Positions 5,371-12,967 of a stretch of DNA of 38,258 nucleotides are shown piece after piece (the first letter of the stretch is position 1; each line of letters starts with the position of its first letter). The translations under genes and the position numbers were made by a program. Source of the stretch: a virus. Location: positions 1 to 38,258 of the IMG/VR virus record IMGVR_UViG_3300042465_002980; one strand, 5' to 3'. A model generated the notes under the pieces. That model was not told the DNA's origin, did not search any database, and saw only the letters and a program-made list of their open reading frames with translations.

Positions 5371-6236
5371 GTGGCGCGGATAAAGAATACAAGTTCGGTC
5401 CAAAAAATAACTGGCGGCGCTCAGTGTGGAACCAAATTAAAGCAAGGCTCAGGGTTCCCGCCAAAGACGCGCTTGTGCTGTACTTGGCCGGCCCCGGTGA
5501 TTATGACCGCGAGGTAGCAGTAAGCAAAGGGTTCAGGGCAGACAATCTAATATCAGTGGAGCGCAACAGCGCCGTGCTGTCACAGTTGCGAGAGAAAGAC
5601 GTGCTGACGATCCGAGGCGATTTTGTGGATGCCGTAAGAACGTGGCCCGCAAAAAAGCCGTTTGATGTGGTGTTTGGCGACTTCTGCGGCGACTTGTCGC
5701 AAGGTCTGCTTGACGCCATAGGTTGTTTTGCGGTGGTTCGGCAAACCCAACGCAGTGTATTTGCGTTTAACTTTCAGCGCGGGCGGGACGCGACGCTACG
5801 CAATTTACGGGCAAAGACCCCCCACATTAAACACCGAGGCGAGTTGCTGGCCGAGGCGTTAGCCTGCGTCGAGTCTCCTTCCTATTTATCTTATCGGAGT
5901 GGAACGCTTTTGTTTGATTCCGTCGTGTATTTGTCTGTTTTAGAGGCTAGGCGCCGCTTTACAGATGATTACCGGGCGGACGCTTTTGCCTTTCTCGCAA
6001 AGTCGCGGCGCCGTATCGCAACAAGCCCACTAGGGGCCACCCATCCGTTGTGTTTAAAGGAGTTAGAAGCTGCCCAAGAGTATTTGAATGCGGCTACTGT
6101 GTTTGAGCCTTACGACGCAGCCTTGCAGCCGCTTGTCGCGCAAAACACTAAAGAATGGCGGGGTGATGTTCCGACGCGGACTAAACGCAGTGCGGCTGCG
6201 ATAAGTGCCATTCACACCCGCAGAGCGGCGTGCTAA
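5367..6236 (+). CDS. SAM-methyltransferase-like orphan protein
   Basis: The 289-aa product has a Rossmann methyltransferase-like start: LYLAGPGDYD (residues 38-47) in the SAM glycine-loop position, an acidic residue ending strand 2 in SVERN (63-67), a GDF segment, and FDVVFGDF (99-106) in the motif IV position. Beyond residue 120 I recognise nothing. No DPPY or PC catalytic motif is visible, so it need not be a DNA base methyltransferase and may have lost activity. The DNA is richer in T than its neighbours, especially 5870-5960, hinting at recent acquisition. It starts in an ATGA overlap. Confidence 0.6.
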   Translation: MSGADKEYKFGPKNNWRRSVWNQIKARLRVPAKDALVLYLAGPGDYDREVAVSKGFRADNLISVERNSAVLSQLREKDVLTIRGDFVDAVRTWPAKKPFDVVFGDFCGDLSQGLLDAIGCFAVVRQTQRSVFAFNFQRGRDATLRNLRAKTPHIKHRGELLAEALACVESPSYLSYRSGTLLFDSVVYLSVLEARRRFTDDYRADAFAFLAKSRRRIATSPLGATHPLCLKELEAAQEYLNAATVFEPYDAALQPLVAQNTKEWRGDVPTRTKRSAAAISAIHTRRAAC

Positions 6237-7435
6237 CTCCCCGCCCATATCAGATCGAAGGCCGGGATTTTCTGGCCAGCCGCACACGCGCCCTGCTGGC
6301 CGATGAAATGAGGGTCGGCAAGTCCTGCCAGGCGATCATGGCTGCGCACAAGCTGGGCGCGCAGTCCATGTTGGTGACGTGCCCTGCCATCGCCGTGCCC
6401 CACTGGCACCGGGAGATCGAAAAGTGGTGGCCGTCGGGTCCGCTGCCGAAAGCGCAGGTGCTGTCCTACAACAAGGCCACGACCCTGTGGGAAGAAGGGT
6501 TCAGTCAGCCCCGGTTCGACGTGTTCATCCCGGACGAAGCACATTTTGCTAAGACACCAACCGCCAAGCGCACACGCATGGTCTACGGCAAGACCGGGTT
6601 TGGTCAAGCCGCCGGCGCCATCTGGCCGCTGTCCGGCACACCCGCACCGAAGCACGCCGCCGAACTCTGGCCGATGCTGAAAGCCTTTGGCGTGGTCGGC
6701 ATGGATTACCAGGCGTTCATCGAACGCTACTGCGTATACGACAAGTGGGCCGACAAGATCCGCGGCACCAAGCAGTCCATGATCCCGGAACTGCGCACCC
6801 TGCTGGCGACCGTGATGCTGCGCCGCACCCGCAAGGATGTGGCACCGGACATGCCGGCCATTGACTTTCAGTTCCTTGAGATCACACCGACCACCGCGGC
6901 TGACCTGCCGGCGGGCATTGACACCGAGCACCTGGAAGACAACCCGACTTCGATGCAGGCCGAGCGTATTGCCGTGGCGCAGTCCAAGGTGCTGCCGCTG
7001 GCCAAGAACATCGACTTTGCCATCAGCAACGAACTGCTGAAGCAGACCGTGGTGTTCGGCTGGCACACCGAGCCACTGGAGCACTTGACACGGCTGCTGA
7101 ATTCTCTTAATATAAAGACCGAACTGATTACCGGCAAGACGACGCCGGTGCAGCGGGAGCGGATACAAAATAATTTTCGTAGTGGCTTGACACAAGTTAT
7201 TGCCGGGAATATTATGAGTTGTGGCACGGCGATTGATCTTAGTTCCGCCAGTCACGGCCACTTTTTAGAGCTAGATTGGGTCAGTGGTAACAATGTGCAG
7301 GCCGCCAACCGGCTGGTCAGCATGGAGAAAAAAGAGAAGGTCACGATTGACGTGGCCACGGTGCCGGGAACGATTGATGACGGCGTGCAGCAAGTGTTAA
7401 TGCGTCGAGTTAAAGAGTTGTCAGCGTTGTATTAA
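6230..7435 (+). CDS. SNF2-like superfamily 2 helicase
   Basis: The 401-aa protein starts with GTG at 6230, overlapping the previous gene by 7 bp. Helicase motifs occur in order: RPYQIEG (Q-like), LADEMRVGKS with Lys31 (Walker A), PDEAHF with Asp102-Glu103-His105 (motif II), LSGTPAP (motif III), VVFGWHTE (motif IV region), and QAANRLVSMEKKEK (motif VI). Usual motif VI reads QaxgRxxRxGQ; here the second Arg is Ser. It is compact, like phage SNF2/DEAD proteins, and probably remodels or unwinds DNA at the fork. The last third of the gene (about 7100-7230) is AT-rich and holds promoter-like sequences. Confidence 0.85.
   Translation: MLTPRPYQIEGRDFLASRTRALLADEMRVGKSCQAIMAAHKLGAQSMLVTCPAIAVPHWHREIEKWWPSGPLPKAQVLSYNKATTLWEEGFSQPRFDVFIPDEAHFAKTPTAKRTRMVYGKTGFGQAAGAIWPLSGTPAPKHAAELWPMLKAFGVVGMDYQAFIERYCVYDKWADKIRGTKQSMIPELRTLLATVMLRRTRKDVAPDMPAIDFQFLEITPTTAADLPAGIDTEHLEDNPTSMQAERIAVAQSKVLPLAKNIDFAISNELLKQTVVFGWHTEPLEHLTRLLNSLNIKTELITGKTTPVQRERIQNNFRSGLTQVIAGNIMSCGTAIDLSSASHGHFLELDWVSGNNVQAANRLVSMEKKEKVTIDVATVPGTIDDGVQQVLMRRVKELSALY
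7085..7113 (+). promoter_or_regulatory. candidate internal promoter (TTGACA-N17-TAATAT)
   Basis: TTGACA (7085-7090) and TAATAT (7108-7113) are 17 bp apart in an AT-rich patch inside the helicase gene. It could drive the endonuclease VII-like gene at 7443. The evidence is the sequence only; codon use in this patch could make it by chance. Confidence 0.35.
7187..7215 (+). promoter_or_regulatory. candidate internal promoter (TTGACA-N17-TATTAT)
   Basis: TTGACA (7187-7192) and TATTAT (7210-7215) are 17 bp apart, the same two hexamers as promoter P1. It lies 230 bp before the endonuclease VII-like gene, in tandem with the candidate at 7085. No GGTAATCGC copy is near, so if active it is probably not under the same control as P1 and P2. 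Confidence 0.45.
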
Positions 7436-7442
7436 TTAAAAC

Positions 7443-7847
7443 ATGGCTTATAAAAATCACGAAGATTTACTTGAGTATCGGCGTCAATACCGCATTAAGA
7501 ATCGAAAACGGATGAACGCATACGCCCGCCAATGGCAAAAAAATTACCGCATAAAAAACGGAGAAGCCGTTAGCGCGTATAAATCCGAATACGATTTGAA
7601 ACGAAAGTATGGGATAAGCTCTGCCGAGCGCGACGCAATGCTGCAGGAACAGGGCGGGGCGTGCGCCGTATGCAAAACAAAAGAACCAGACGGAAACGGC
7701 CGGTGGCGGGTAGATCATTGCCACGTTTCTGGAAAAGTACGAGGGATACTGTGCTCTTCGTGCAACTTGGCATTAGGGCTTATGAAGGACAACATTGCTT
7801 CGTTTCGCAGAGCCATTATCTATTTAAATAAGGAAAACAACGAATGA
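7443..7847 (+). CDS. recombination endonuclease VII-like (HNH) nuclease
   Basis: The 134-aa protein matches the endonuclease VII/His-Me finger family: paired zinc ligands CAVC (Cys74, Cys77) and CSSC (Cys104, Cys107), with the catalytic core DHCH (Asp91-His94) between them and Asn108 after the second pair. The first 50 residues form a basic Tyr/Arg/Lys-rich leader. It may resolve branched DNA like T4 gp49, or be a free-standing homing-type nuclease. The gene has lower GC than its neighbours, follows the helicase by 7 bp, lacks a good ribosome site, and overlaps the next gene by 4 bp. These features suggest a later insertion. Confidence 0.85.
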   Translation: MAYKNHEDLLEYRRQYRIKNRKRMNAYARQWQKNYRIKNGEAVSAYKSEYDLKRKYGISSAERDAMLQEQGGACAVCKTKEPDGNGRWRVDHCHVSGKVRGILCSSCNLALGLMKDNIASFRRAIIYLNKENNE

Positions 7848-8353
7848 TCGAAGTCACATTTAAGTTTGACAGCATTGAGAAAGCTATCGCTACACTGGGT
7901 TCGCTGATGAAGGGCGCCGCACCGGTGCCGAACATTGAGAATCCGGCGAAGCCCGAAGGCGCACTCGCTGGCAAACAACGTAAACCCCGTGCGGATGCAG
8001 GCAAGGCGCGCGGGCCGTACAAAGACAATGGGGTGGCTACGCCGCCGGCGCCCGCCGAAGCGGACAATGCCCAACCGTCGGGAGAAGTGCCTGCGGAAGT
8101 CACCCCGCCCGAAACCGCAGCGCCGAAGGAGACTACAATCGCAGCTGACTCCGTGCAACAGCCGACGGAACCCGCTTCGGCCGCTGCGGCCACCCAAGAG
8201 CAAGCCCAGGCTGCATTGGAATCTTTGTTCGCAACCAAAGGGCTGCCAACGGCGCAGGCCACAATGGCACTGTTTGGCGTGTCGCGGCTGCGTGACATGA
8301 AGCCGGAAGACTACGGCCAGTTCGTGATTGCGGCGCAGGAGGCAACCAAGTGA
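7844..8353 (+). CDS. hypothetical protein with Pro/Ala-rich linker (169 aa)
   Basis: The ATG at 7844 overlaps the previous stop (ATGA), with AAGGA upstream. It has a short ordered N-terminus (residues 1-30), a long low-complexity Pro/Ala/Glu/Lys linker (about 30-125), and a conserved-looking C-terminal helical domain (125-169). The shape suggests two small domains joined by a flexible tether, perhaps an accessory to the nuclease and SSB genes that follow. No family can be named. Confidence 0.65.
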   Translation: MIEVTFKFDSIEKAIATLGSLMKGAAPVPNIENPAKPEGALAGKQRKPRADAGKARGPYKDNGVATPPAPAEADNAQPSGEVPAEVTPPETAAPKETTIAADSVQQPTEPASAAAATQEQAQAALESLFATKGLPTAQATMALFGVSRLRDMKPEDYGQFVIAAQEATK

Positions 8354-8472
8354 ACTACCGCCCGCAATATCCGATGGCTAACTACTTCTACTGCTTGTCC
8401 GAACTGGTCGCCTTTGACCTGCCGGTGGACACATTCATCTTGGGCTGGATCGCCAACGAGGAAAACCAGTAA
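8350..8472 (+). CDS. 40-aa hypothetical protein
   Basis: This very short gene begins with GTG at 8350 in a GTGA overlap and ends in a TAATG overlap with the next gene, so both ends fit the operon pattern. The product is rich in Tyr, Asn and hydrophobic residues, with Asp/Glu near the C-terminus. It may be amphipathic. Function is unknown. Confidence 0.5.
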   Translation: MNYRPQYPMANYFYCLSELVAFDLPVDTFILGWIANEENQ

Positions 8473-9209
8473 TGGCGTTTCACGCCAAGCTGTCAGCGTC
8501 AGCCGCACACCGCTGGATGAACTGTCCAGCTAGTGTGCGGCTGTCAGAAGGGGTGCCGCACGTTGAAAGCCCGCACGCCAGTCTTGGCACCATGGCGCAC
8601 TCAGTGGCGGCGTATTGTTTGAAGCATAAGCTGCCGGCCAGCGCCATCTTGGACGATCATGCCGACAGCGTGCAGTTCTACCTAGACTTCTGCCGTAAAC
8701 AGAAAGGCACACACGCGATTGAGATTGACTTAGCGCCTGCCTTGGCCCGCATCGACCCGGACACTGGCGGCACGGCGGACTTCGTATGCTGGACGGAAGA
8801 CGGCAAGCACCTGCTGGTGGCCGACTTCAAGTTCGGGACTGGCGTGCCGGTAGCGGCGGAAGACAACAAGCAGTTGAAAATGTACGCGCTTGGCGCTATG
8901 CTGTCCCTGTTCCTTTGCCCGGAAACTGTGGAAGTGGCCATTGTGCAACCCCGGCTGGAGGATCCAGAGCAGTGGGTCAAGCGCAGCACCTTTCGCGCCA
9001 TTGATCTCTTGGACTTTGCAGCGGATGTGCAGGAGGCAGCAGTCAAAGCGCGGCAGCCGGAAGCAGAGCCGGTGCCGGGCGAAGAACAATGTCGCTGGTG
9101 CCAGGCGGCGAAGGCCAAGCGGTGTTCGGTGGCAGTCAAGACCGGCTACCGCAAACCCGCCGGCGCCAAGATTAAAGCAGATGATTTCGCGGTAATGACG
9201 GGACCGTGA
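8472..9209 (+). CDS. DUF2800 Cas4/RecB-like Fe-S nuclease
   Basis: The 245-aa product fits DUF2800, a PD-(D/E)xK family nuclease. Nuclease residues are GTADF (Asp103), DFKFG (Asp118-x-Lys120) and the QxxxYALG helix (Gln134). Cys18 near the N-terminus and the C-terminal set Cys207-x2-Cys210-x7-Cys218 have the split four-Cys layout that binds a 4Fe-4S cluster in Cas4, AddB and Dna2. It is probably an exonuclease for DNA end processing and recombination. It sits next to the SSB-like DUF2815 gene, a pairing I believe is common in phages. It starts in a TAATG overlap. Confidence 0.85.
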   Translation: MAFHAKLSASAAHRWMNCPASVRLSEGVPHVESPHASLGTMAHSVAAYCLKHKLPASAILDDHADSVQFYLDFCRKQKGTHAIEIDLAPALARIDPDTGGTADFVCWTEDGKHLLVADFKFGTGVPVAAEDNKQLKMYALGAMLSLFLCPETVEVAIVQPRLEDPEQWVKRSTFRAIDLLDFAADVQEAAVKARQPEAEPVPGEEQCRWCQAAKAKRCSVAVKTGYRKPAGAKIKADDFAVMTGP

Positions 9210-9253
9210 GCCAAGCGTAACATTCTCCCCCGTCACTTTAGGAGTAACACACT

Positions 9254-9847
9254 ATGGGTACCCGAGTTCGTATTAACGATGTCCGTTTCAACTTCACCAA
9301 CAACCTGTTCACCGCCGGCAAGGCCAAAGGCAACGACAGTGGCAAAGAGAAGTTCAGTGTCGTCGCCATTTTCGGACGTGAGCATCCGCAGATTGCCGAG
9401 ATCAAGGCGGCACTGCTGGAAGCTGCAACCGCCAAGTGGGCTGCCAAAGCGCCAGAAGTGCTGAAGCAACTGGCGGCTGGCGACCGCATCTGCCTGCACG
9501 ATGGTGACGCCAAGAGCGATCACGCGGGTTACGCTGGCAACTACTTCATCAATGCCAGCAACGAACTGCGCCCGCTGGTCATCGGTCCGAACCGGGAGAA
9601 CCTGGTGGCGGCGGACGGCAAGCCCTACTCCGGGTCTTACGGCAATATCATTCTGGAGTTCTGGGCGCAGGACAACCAGTTCGGCAAGCGCGTGAACGCT
9701 TCGCTGCTGGGTGTGCAGCACACCAAGGACGGCGAACGCCTGTCCGGTGGCGGGATTGCCGCGGCGGATGACTTCGAAGCCATCCAGATGCCGCCCCCGG
9801 CTGCAGGTTCCGGCGGTGGCAGCAGCGGCGCAGCAGCACTGTTCTAA
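9254..9847 (+). CDS. DUF2815 single-stranded DNA-binding-like protein
   Basis: The 197-aa protein matches DUF2815, an OB-fold-like phage SSB family: strand-rich residues 4-40, a helical insertion with Ala/Glu/Lys (48-75), and further strands to about residue 155. It ends in a flexible Gly/Ser/Pro tail with a terminal hydrophobic AALF. The acidic tip of E. coli SSB is absent. It should coat ssDNA during replication and recombination. The start has a strong ribosome site (TAGGAG at 9239-9244) in a 44-bp gap, and the gene ends just before an intrinsic terminator, which suggests separately tuned, high expression. Confidence 0.82.
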   Translation: MGTRVRINDVRFNFTNNLFTAGKAKGNDSGKEKFSVVAIFGREHPQIAEIKAALLEAATAKWAAKAPEVLKQLAAGDRICLHDGDAKSDHAGYAGNYFINASNELRPLVIGPNRENLVAADGKPYSGSYGNIILEFWAQDNQFGKRVNASLLGVQHTKDGERLSGGGIAAADDFEAIQMPPPAAGSGGGSSGAAALF

Positions 9848-9859
9848 AAGACGGCCCTT

Positions 9860-9898
9860 CCCCGCCGGCGCTGTGTGGGCTGGCGGGGTCTTTTTCTT
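9860..9898 (+). terminator. intrinsic terminator after the SSB-like gene
   Basis: CCCCGCC (9860-9866) pairs perfectly with GGCGGGG (9882-9888) across a 15-nt loop, followed by TCTTTTTCTT. It begins 12 bp after the SSB stop and ends just before the ribosome site of the cytosine methyltransferase. It should end or attenuate the operon, limiting readthrough into the methyltransferase and polymerase genes. Confidence 0.85.
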
Positions 9899-9910
9899 CT
9901 GGAGAATTCA

Positions 9911-10933
9911 ATGGCCGCTTACTACAACGAGATTGATCCCTACGCCGCCCAGTGGCTGCGTAACCTGATCGCCGCGGGGCACATTGCGCCGGGCGACGTG
10001 GACGAAAGGAGCATCAACGATGTCAAAGCCGACGACCTTAAAAACTACACCCAGTGCCACTTCTTCGCCGGCATCGGGGTCTGGTCTTATGCCCTCCGAC
10101 TTGCAGGCTGGCCCGACGACCGGCCTGTGTGGACCGGAAGCTGCCCCTGCCAGCCATTCAGCGCAGCCGGAAACCAGCAAGGAACCGCAGACGACCGGCA
10201 CCTCTGGCCCGTCTGGTCAGAACTTATCCGCCAGCGAAAACCTGCGGTTGTGTTTGGTGAACAGGTTGAAGCAGCGATCCGCCACGGCTGGCTCGACCTT
10301 GTTCAAGCTGACCTGGAAGGAATCGGTTACGCCTTCGCAGCGGCCGGTATCCCTGCTGCGGGCTTCGGTGCGCCGCACATCCGACAGCGATTGTGGTTCG
10401 TGGCTGAGTCCAACCAGTTGCAGTCCGAACAGTTTGCGCGGTCAGGGGCAAGACCCGGAGTTGCGGAAGGCGCAGGGTCATGCGGTGAACCTGCAAGATC
10501 AGGTACGCCTCGCCGGCTGGGTAACAACAACAACAAGGGACTGGAAGGACACTGCGGCGGACATCAAGCCGAGGGAGGATGGGACGGAGCGGTTCGATCA
10601 GTTGCCGCGGCAGGCGAATCTGGCGGGGTGGCCTACACCACAAGCGAACAATGCAACGCGGGGCGGATCGGAACAACAAGCGACGAATCCGGAACGGTCG
10701 AGCGATCTGCACGACTTCGTCCTGCTGGCGAAGAACGGCCCCGCCCGACTAACGGACACTGGCGAGATGCTGATTGGCTCCACTGCCGGGATGGAAAGTG
10801 GCGGCCAGTTGAACCCGGCACATTCCCGCTGGCTCATGGGGCTGCCAGCCGAGTGGGACGCCTGCGCGCCTACGGCAATGCGATCGTCCCGCAAGTCGCC
10901 GCAGAAGTCATCTCAGCCTACATGCTTGGCTGA
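9911..10933 (+). CDS. C5 cytosine DNA methyltransferase
   Basis: The 340-aa protein carries C5-methyltransferase motifs: FFAGIG (motif I, residues 51-56), GSCPCQPFS with catalytic Cys80 (motif IV), FGEQVE in place of ENV (motif VI), [10 protein letters not shown] (motif VIII, 156-165), and YGNAIVP near the C-terminus (motif X). It methylates cytosine in DNA, perhaps for host restriction evasion. Residues about 167-275, where the target-recognition domain should be, are Gly/Ser/Asn-rich and look poorly folded. Exactly there the DNA also encodes a nested gene in another frame. The ATG at 9911 has GGAG (9901-9904); an upstream in-frame start lies in the terminator. Confidence 0.88.
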   Translation: MAAYYNEIDPYAAQWLRNLIAAGHIAPGDVDERSINDVKADDLKNYTQCHFFAGIGVWSYALRLAGWPDDRPVWTGSCPCQPFSAAGNQQGTADDRHLWPVWSELIRQRKPAVVFGEQVEAAIRHGWLDLVQADLEGIGYAFAAAGIPAAGFGAPHIRQRLWFVAESNQLQSEQFARSGARPGVAEGAGSCGEPARSGTPRRLGNNNNKGLEGHCGGHQAEGGWDGAVRSVAAAGESGGVAYTTSEQCNAGRIGTTSDESGTVERSARLRPAGEERPRPTNGHWRDADWLHCRDGKWRPVEPGTFPLAHGAASRVGRLRAYGNAIVPQVAAEVISAYMLG

Positions 10934-10943
10934 TCTACTGTGA
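10020..10943 (+). CDS. nested gene in alternate frame inside the cytosine methyltransferase
   Basis: This 307-aa frame lies almost wholly within the methyltransferase gene. Its ATG at 10020 has an excellent Shine-Dalgarno, GAAAGGAG (10004-10011), 8 nt upstream. Its stop forms a GTGA overlap with the polymerase start at 10940, the junction used throughout this operon; the methyltransferase itself stops at 10933. From about residue 120 the protein looks ordered, with [16 protein letters not shown] and [16 protein letters not shown], and codon use in this frame looks natural where the methyltransferase frame becomes low-complexity. From memory, similar proteins occur beside phage cytosine methyltransferases, often called hypothetical or methylase. 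Role unknown. Confidence 0.7.
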   Translation: MSKPTTLKTTPSATSSPASGSGLMPSDLQAGPTTGLCGPEAAPASHSAQPETSKEPQTTGTSGPSGQNLSASENLRLCLVNRLKQRSATAGSTLFKLTWKESVTPSQRPVSLLRASVRRTSDSDCGSWLSPTSCSPNSLRGQGQDPELRKAQGHAVNLQDQVRLAGWVTTTTRDWKDTAADIKPREDGTERFDQLPRQANLAGWPTPQANNATRGGSEQQATNPERSSDLHDFVLLAKNGPARLTDTGEMLIGSTAGMESGGQLNPAHSRWLMGLPAEWDACAPTAMRSSRKSPQKSSQPTCLADLL

Positions 10944-12967
10944 CAGAACCCGTCCTGCACATCGACTTTGAAACCCGCAGCACCGTTGACCTGCGGGAAG
11001 TCGGGCTGCACAACTACGCCCGCCATCCGGATACCGGCATCTGGTGCATGGCGTGGGCGATTGGCGACATGGAGCCGGAGATATGGCGCAAGGGCGAACC
11101 GCTGCCGACACCGGTGTGGCGGCACGTCGAAGCCGGGCTGCCGGTCTACGCGCACAACGCGCCCTTTGAACTGACCATCTGGAACAACGTCGAAGCGCAG
11201 ACATTCGACTGGCCGGAATTGAAACCCGAGCAAACCTACTGCACAATGGCGATGGCGTACGCCATGGGTCTGCCCGGCAATCTGGAAGACGCCGCCCTTG
11301 CCATGGGGCTGCGCGTGCTGAAGGACGCCGAAGGGCGCAGTCTGATGCTCCGGATGTGCCGGCCGCGATCGAAGCCGGGCCAGCCGCTGACGTGGTGGGA
11401 CGAAGAAGACAAGCTGGCCCGCCTCTACGAATACTGCCGGCAGGACGTGCGGGTCGAACGGGAACTGCACAAGCGGCTGATGCCCCTCTCCGACAAGGAA
11501 CGCCAGGTCTGGTTGCTGGACTACCAGATCAACCAGCGTGGCGTGATGATTGACGTGCCCACGGCCAAGGCAGCGATCACCCTGGCCGACACCATGAAGG
11601 TGAAATATGACGAACAGATGGCCGACGCCACCGGTGGCGCCGCGACTTCATGCACGGCGCTTGCTCCGATCAAGGAGTGGCTTAATGAACAAGGCTGCCA
11701 CAAAGCACTCGTTGGCTTGGCTAAAGCGGATGTCACGGAACTGCTGGCCGACGATACCCTGCCCGCTGCTGCCCGACGTGTCCTGACGCTGCGGCAAGAG
11801 GCTGGCAAGGCAAGCAACGCCAAGTTCAACGTCATGGTCAACCAAGCCGGCGACGATAACCGGCTGCGCAATCTAGTCCAGTATCATGGTGCCGCCACCG
11901 GGCGCTGGGCTGGCCGCGCGGTGCAAGTCCACAATCTAGTCCGTGATATGCCGAAGGCTCACATCATTGAGCACGTCTTGGAACTGGTGCGGGGCGGGCA
12001 GCATGAAGCTATCGACATGATCTACGGGCCGCCACTGTCCATGGTGTCCCGGTGTATGCGGTCGTTCTTTACAGCAGCGCCCGGCAAGATGCTGCTGGCG
12101 GCGGACTTCTCAAACGTCGAAGGGCGGGGCGCTGCGTGGTTCGCTGGCGAACACTGGAAGATCGAAGCCTTCCGCGCAGCCGACGCCAAGACAGGGCCGG
12201 GCATCTACGAGTTGGCCTATGCCAAGTCGTTCAACGTGCCGGTGGAGTCTGTCAAGAATCCCTCGGAAGAACGGCAGGTCGGCAAGACGATGGAGTTGGC
12301 TTTCGGCTACCAGGGTGGGGCCGGCAGCTTTCATGTGATGGGCAAAACTTACGGAGTGAAAGTCACCGATGAAAAAGCAGACGAGTTCAAAAACGCCTGG
12401 CGCTCGGCGCACCCGCGCATCGTCGGCACGTGGTATGACATCCAAAGGGCGGCAATCAGCGCCGTCAAAAACCCCGGCGAAGTCTACGCTTGCGGCCACC
12501 CCGGTCGCCAAGCCAAGTTTAAAGTGGCCGGTTCGTTTCTATGGTGCCTGCTGCCAAGCGGTCGCGCAATTTGCTATCCGTATCCGAAATTGCTGGAAGG
12601 CGAATACGGGCCGCAGCTGACCTACATGACCAACCCTTCCCCGGACGACCGGAAGAAGGGCAAGGTCATCAAAGACCCGCAGAACTCAGCGGGTTGGGCG
12701 CGGGTCGGCACCTACGGCGGCAGCCTGTTCAACAACATTATCCAAGGCACCTGCCGTGACCTGCTGGCGGATTGCATGTTGCGTCTGGACGGACTTGGTG
12801 CTAACATAGTTCTTCACGTTCACGACGAAGCGGTTGTGGAAGTTGACGCGGACAAGGCAGAAGCCGCGCGCCAGAAGATGCAAGAGATCATGCGAACCCC
12901 GCCCGAGTGGGCTGCCGGGTTCCCCCTTTGGGCCGACTGCGGAGCGATGAAACGATATGGTAAGTAA
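10940..12967 (+). CDS. family A DNA polymerase with 3'-5' exonuclease
   Basis: The 675-aa product is the replicative polymerase. The N-terminal exonuclease has Asp9-x-Glu11 (HIDFET), His72-Asn73 (YAHNAPFE) and YEYCRQD with Asp169. Polymerase motif A is [10 protein letters not shown] (Asp389; SN-V replaces the usual SQI), motif B is [13 protein letters not shown] (Arg445, Lys449, Tyr457), and motif C is HVHDE (His628-Asp629-Glu630). There is no 5' nuclease domain, as expected for phage enzymes. It starts with GTG at 10940 in a GTGA overlap with the nested ORF, and overlaps the primase gene by 11 bp. Confidence 0.95.
   Translation: MTEPVLHIDFETRSTVDLREVGLHNYARHPDTGIWCMAWAIGDMEPEIWRKGEPLPTPVWRHVEAGLPVYAHNAPFELTIWNNVEAQTFDWPELKPEQTYCTMAMAYAMGLPGNLEDAALAMGLRVLKDAEGRSLMLRMCRPRSKPGQPLTWWDEEDKLARLYEYCRQDVRVERELHKRLMPLSDKERQVWLLDYQINQRGVMIDVPTAKAAITLADTMKVKYDEQMADATGGAATSCTALAPIKEWLNEQGCHKALVGLAKADVTELLADDTLPAAARRVLTLRQEAGKASNAKFNVMVNQAGDDNRLRNLVQYHGAATGRWAGRAVQVHNLVRDMPKAHIIEHVLELVRGGQHEAIDMIYGPPLSMVSRCMRSFFTAAPGKMLLAADFSNVEGRGAAWFAGEHWKIEAFRAADAKTGPGIYELAYAKSFNVPVESVKNPSEERQVGKTMELAFGYQGGAGSFHVMGKTYGVKVTDEKADEFKNAWRSAHPRIVGTWYDIQRAAISAVKNPGEVYACGHPGRQAKFKVAGSFLWCLLPSGRAICYPYPKLLEGEYGPQLTYMTNPSPDDRKKGKVIKDPQNSAGWARVGTYGGSLFNNIIQGTCRDLLADCMLRLDGLGANIVLHVHDEAVVEVDADKAEAARQKMQEIMRTPPEWAAGFPLWADCGAMKRYGK

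Noticed and set aside
8472-9209. Cas4 as part of a CRISPR adaptation system
   Set aside because: There is no Cas1, Cas2 or array. The protein fits DUF2800 and stands next to a DUF2815 SSB gene, a phage recombination context.
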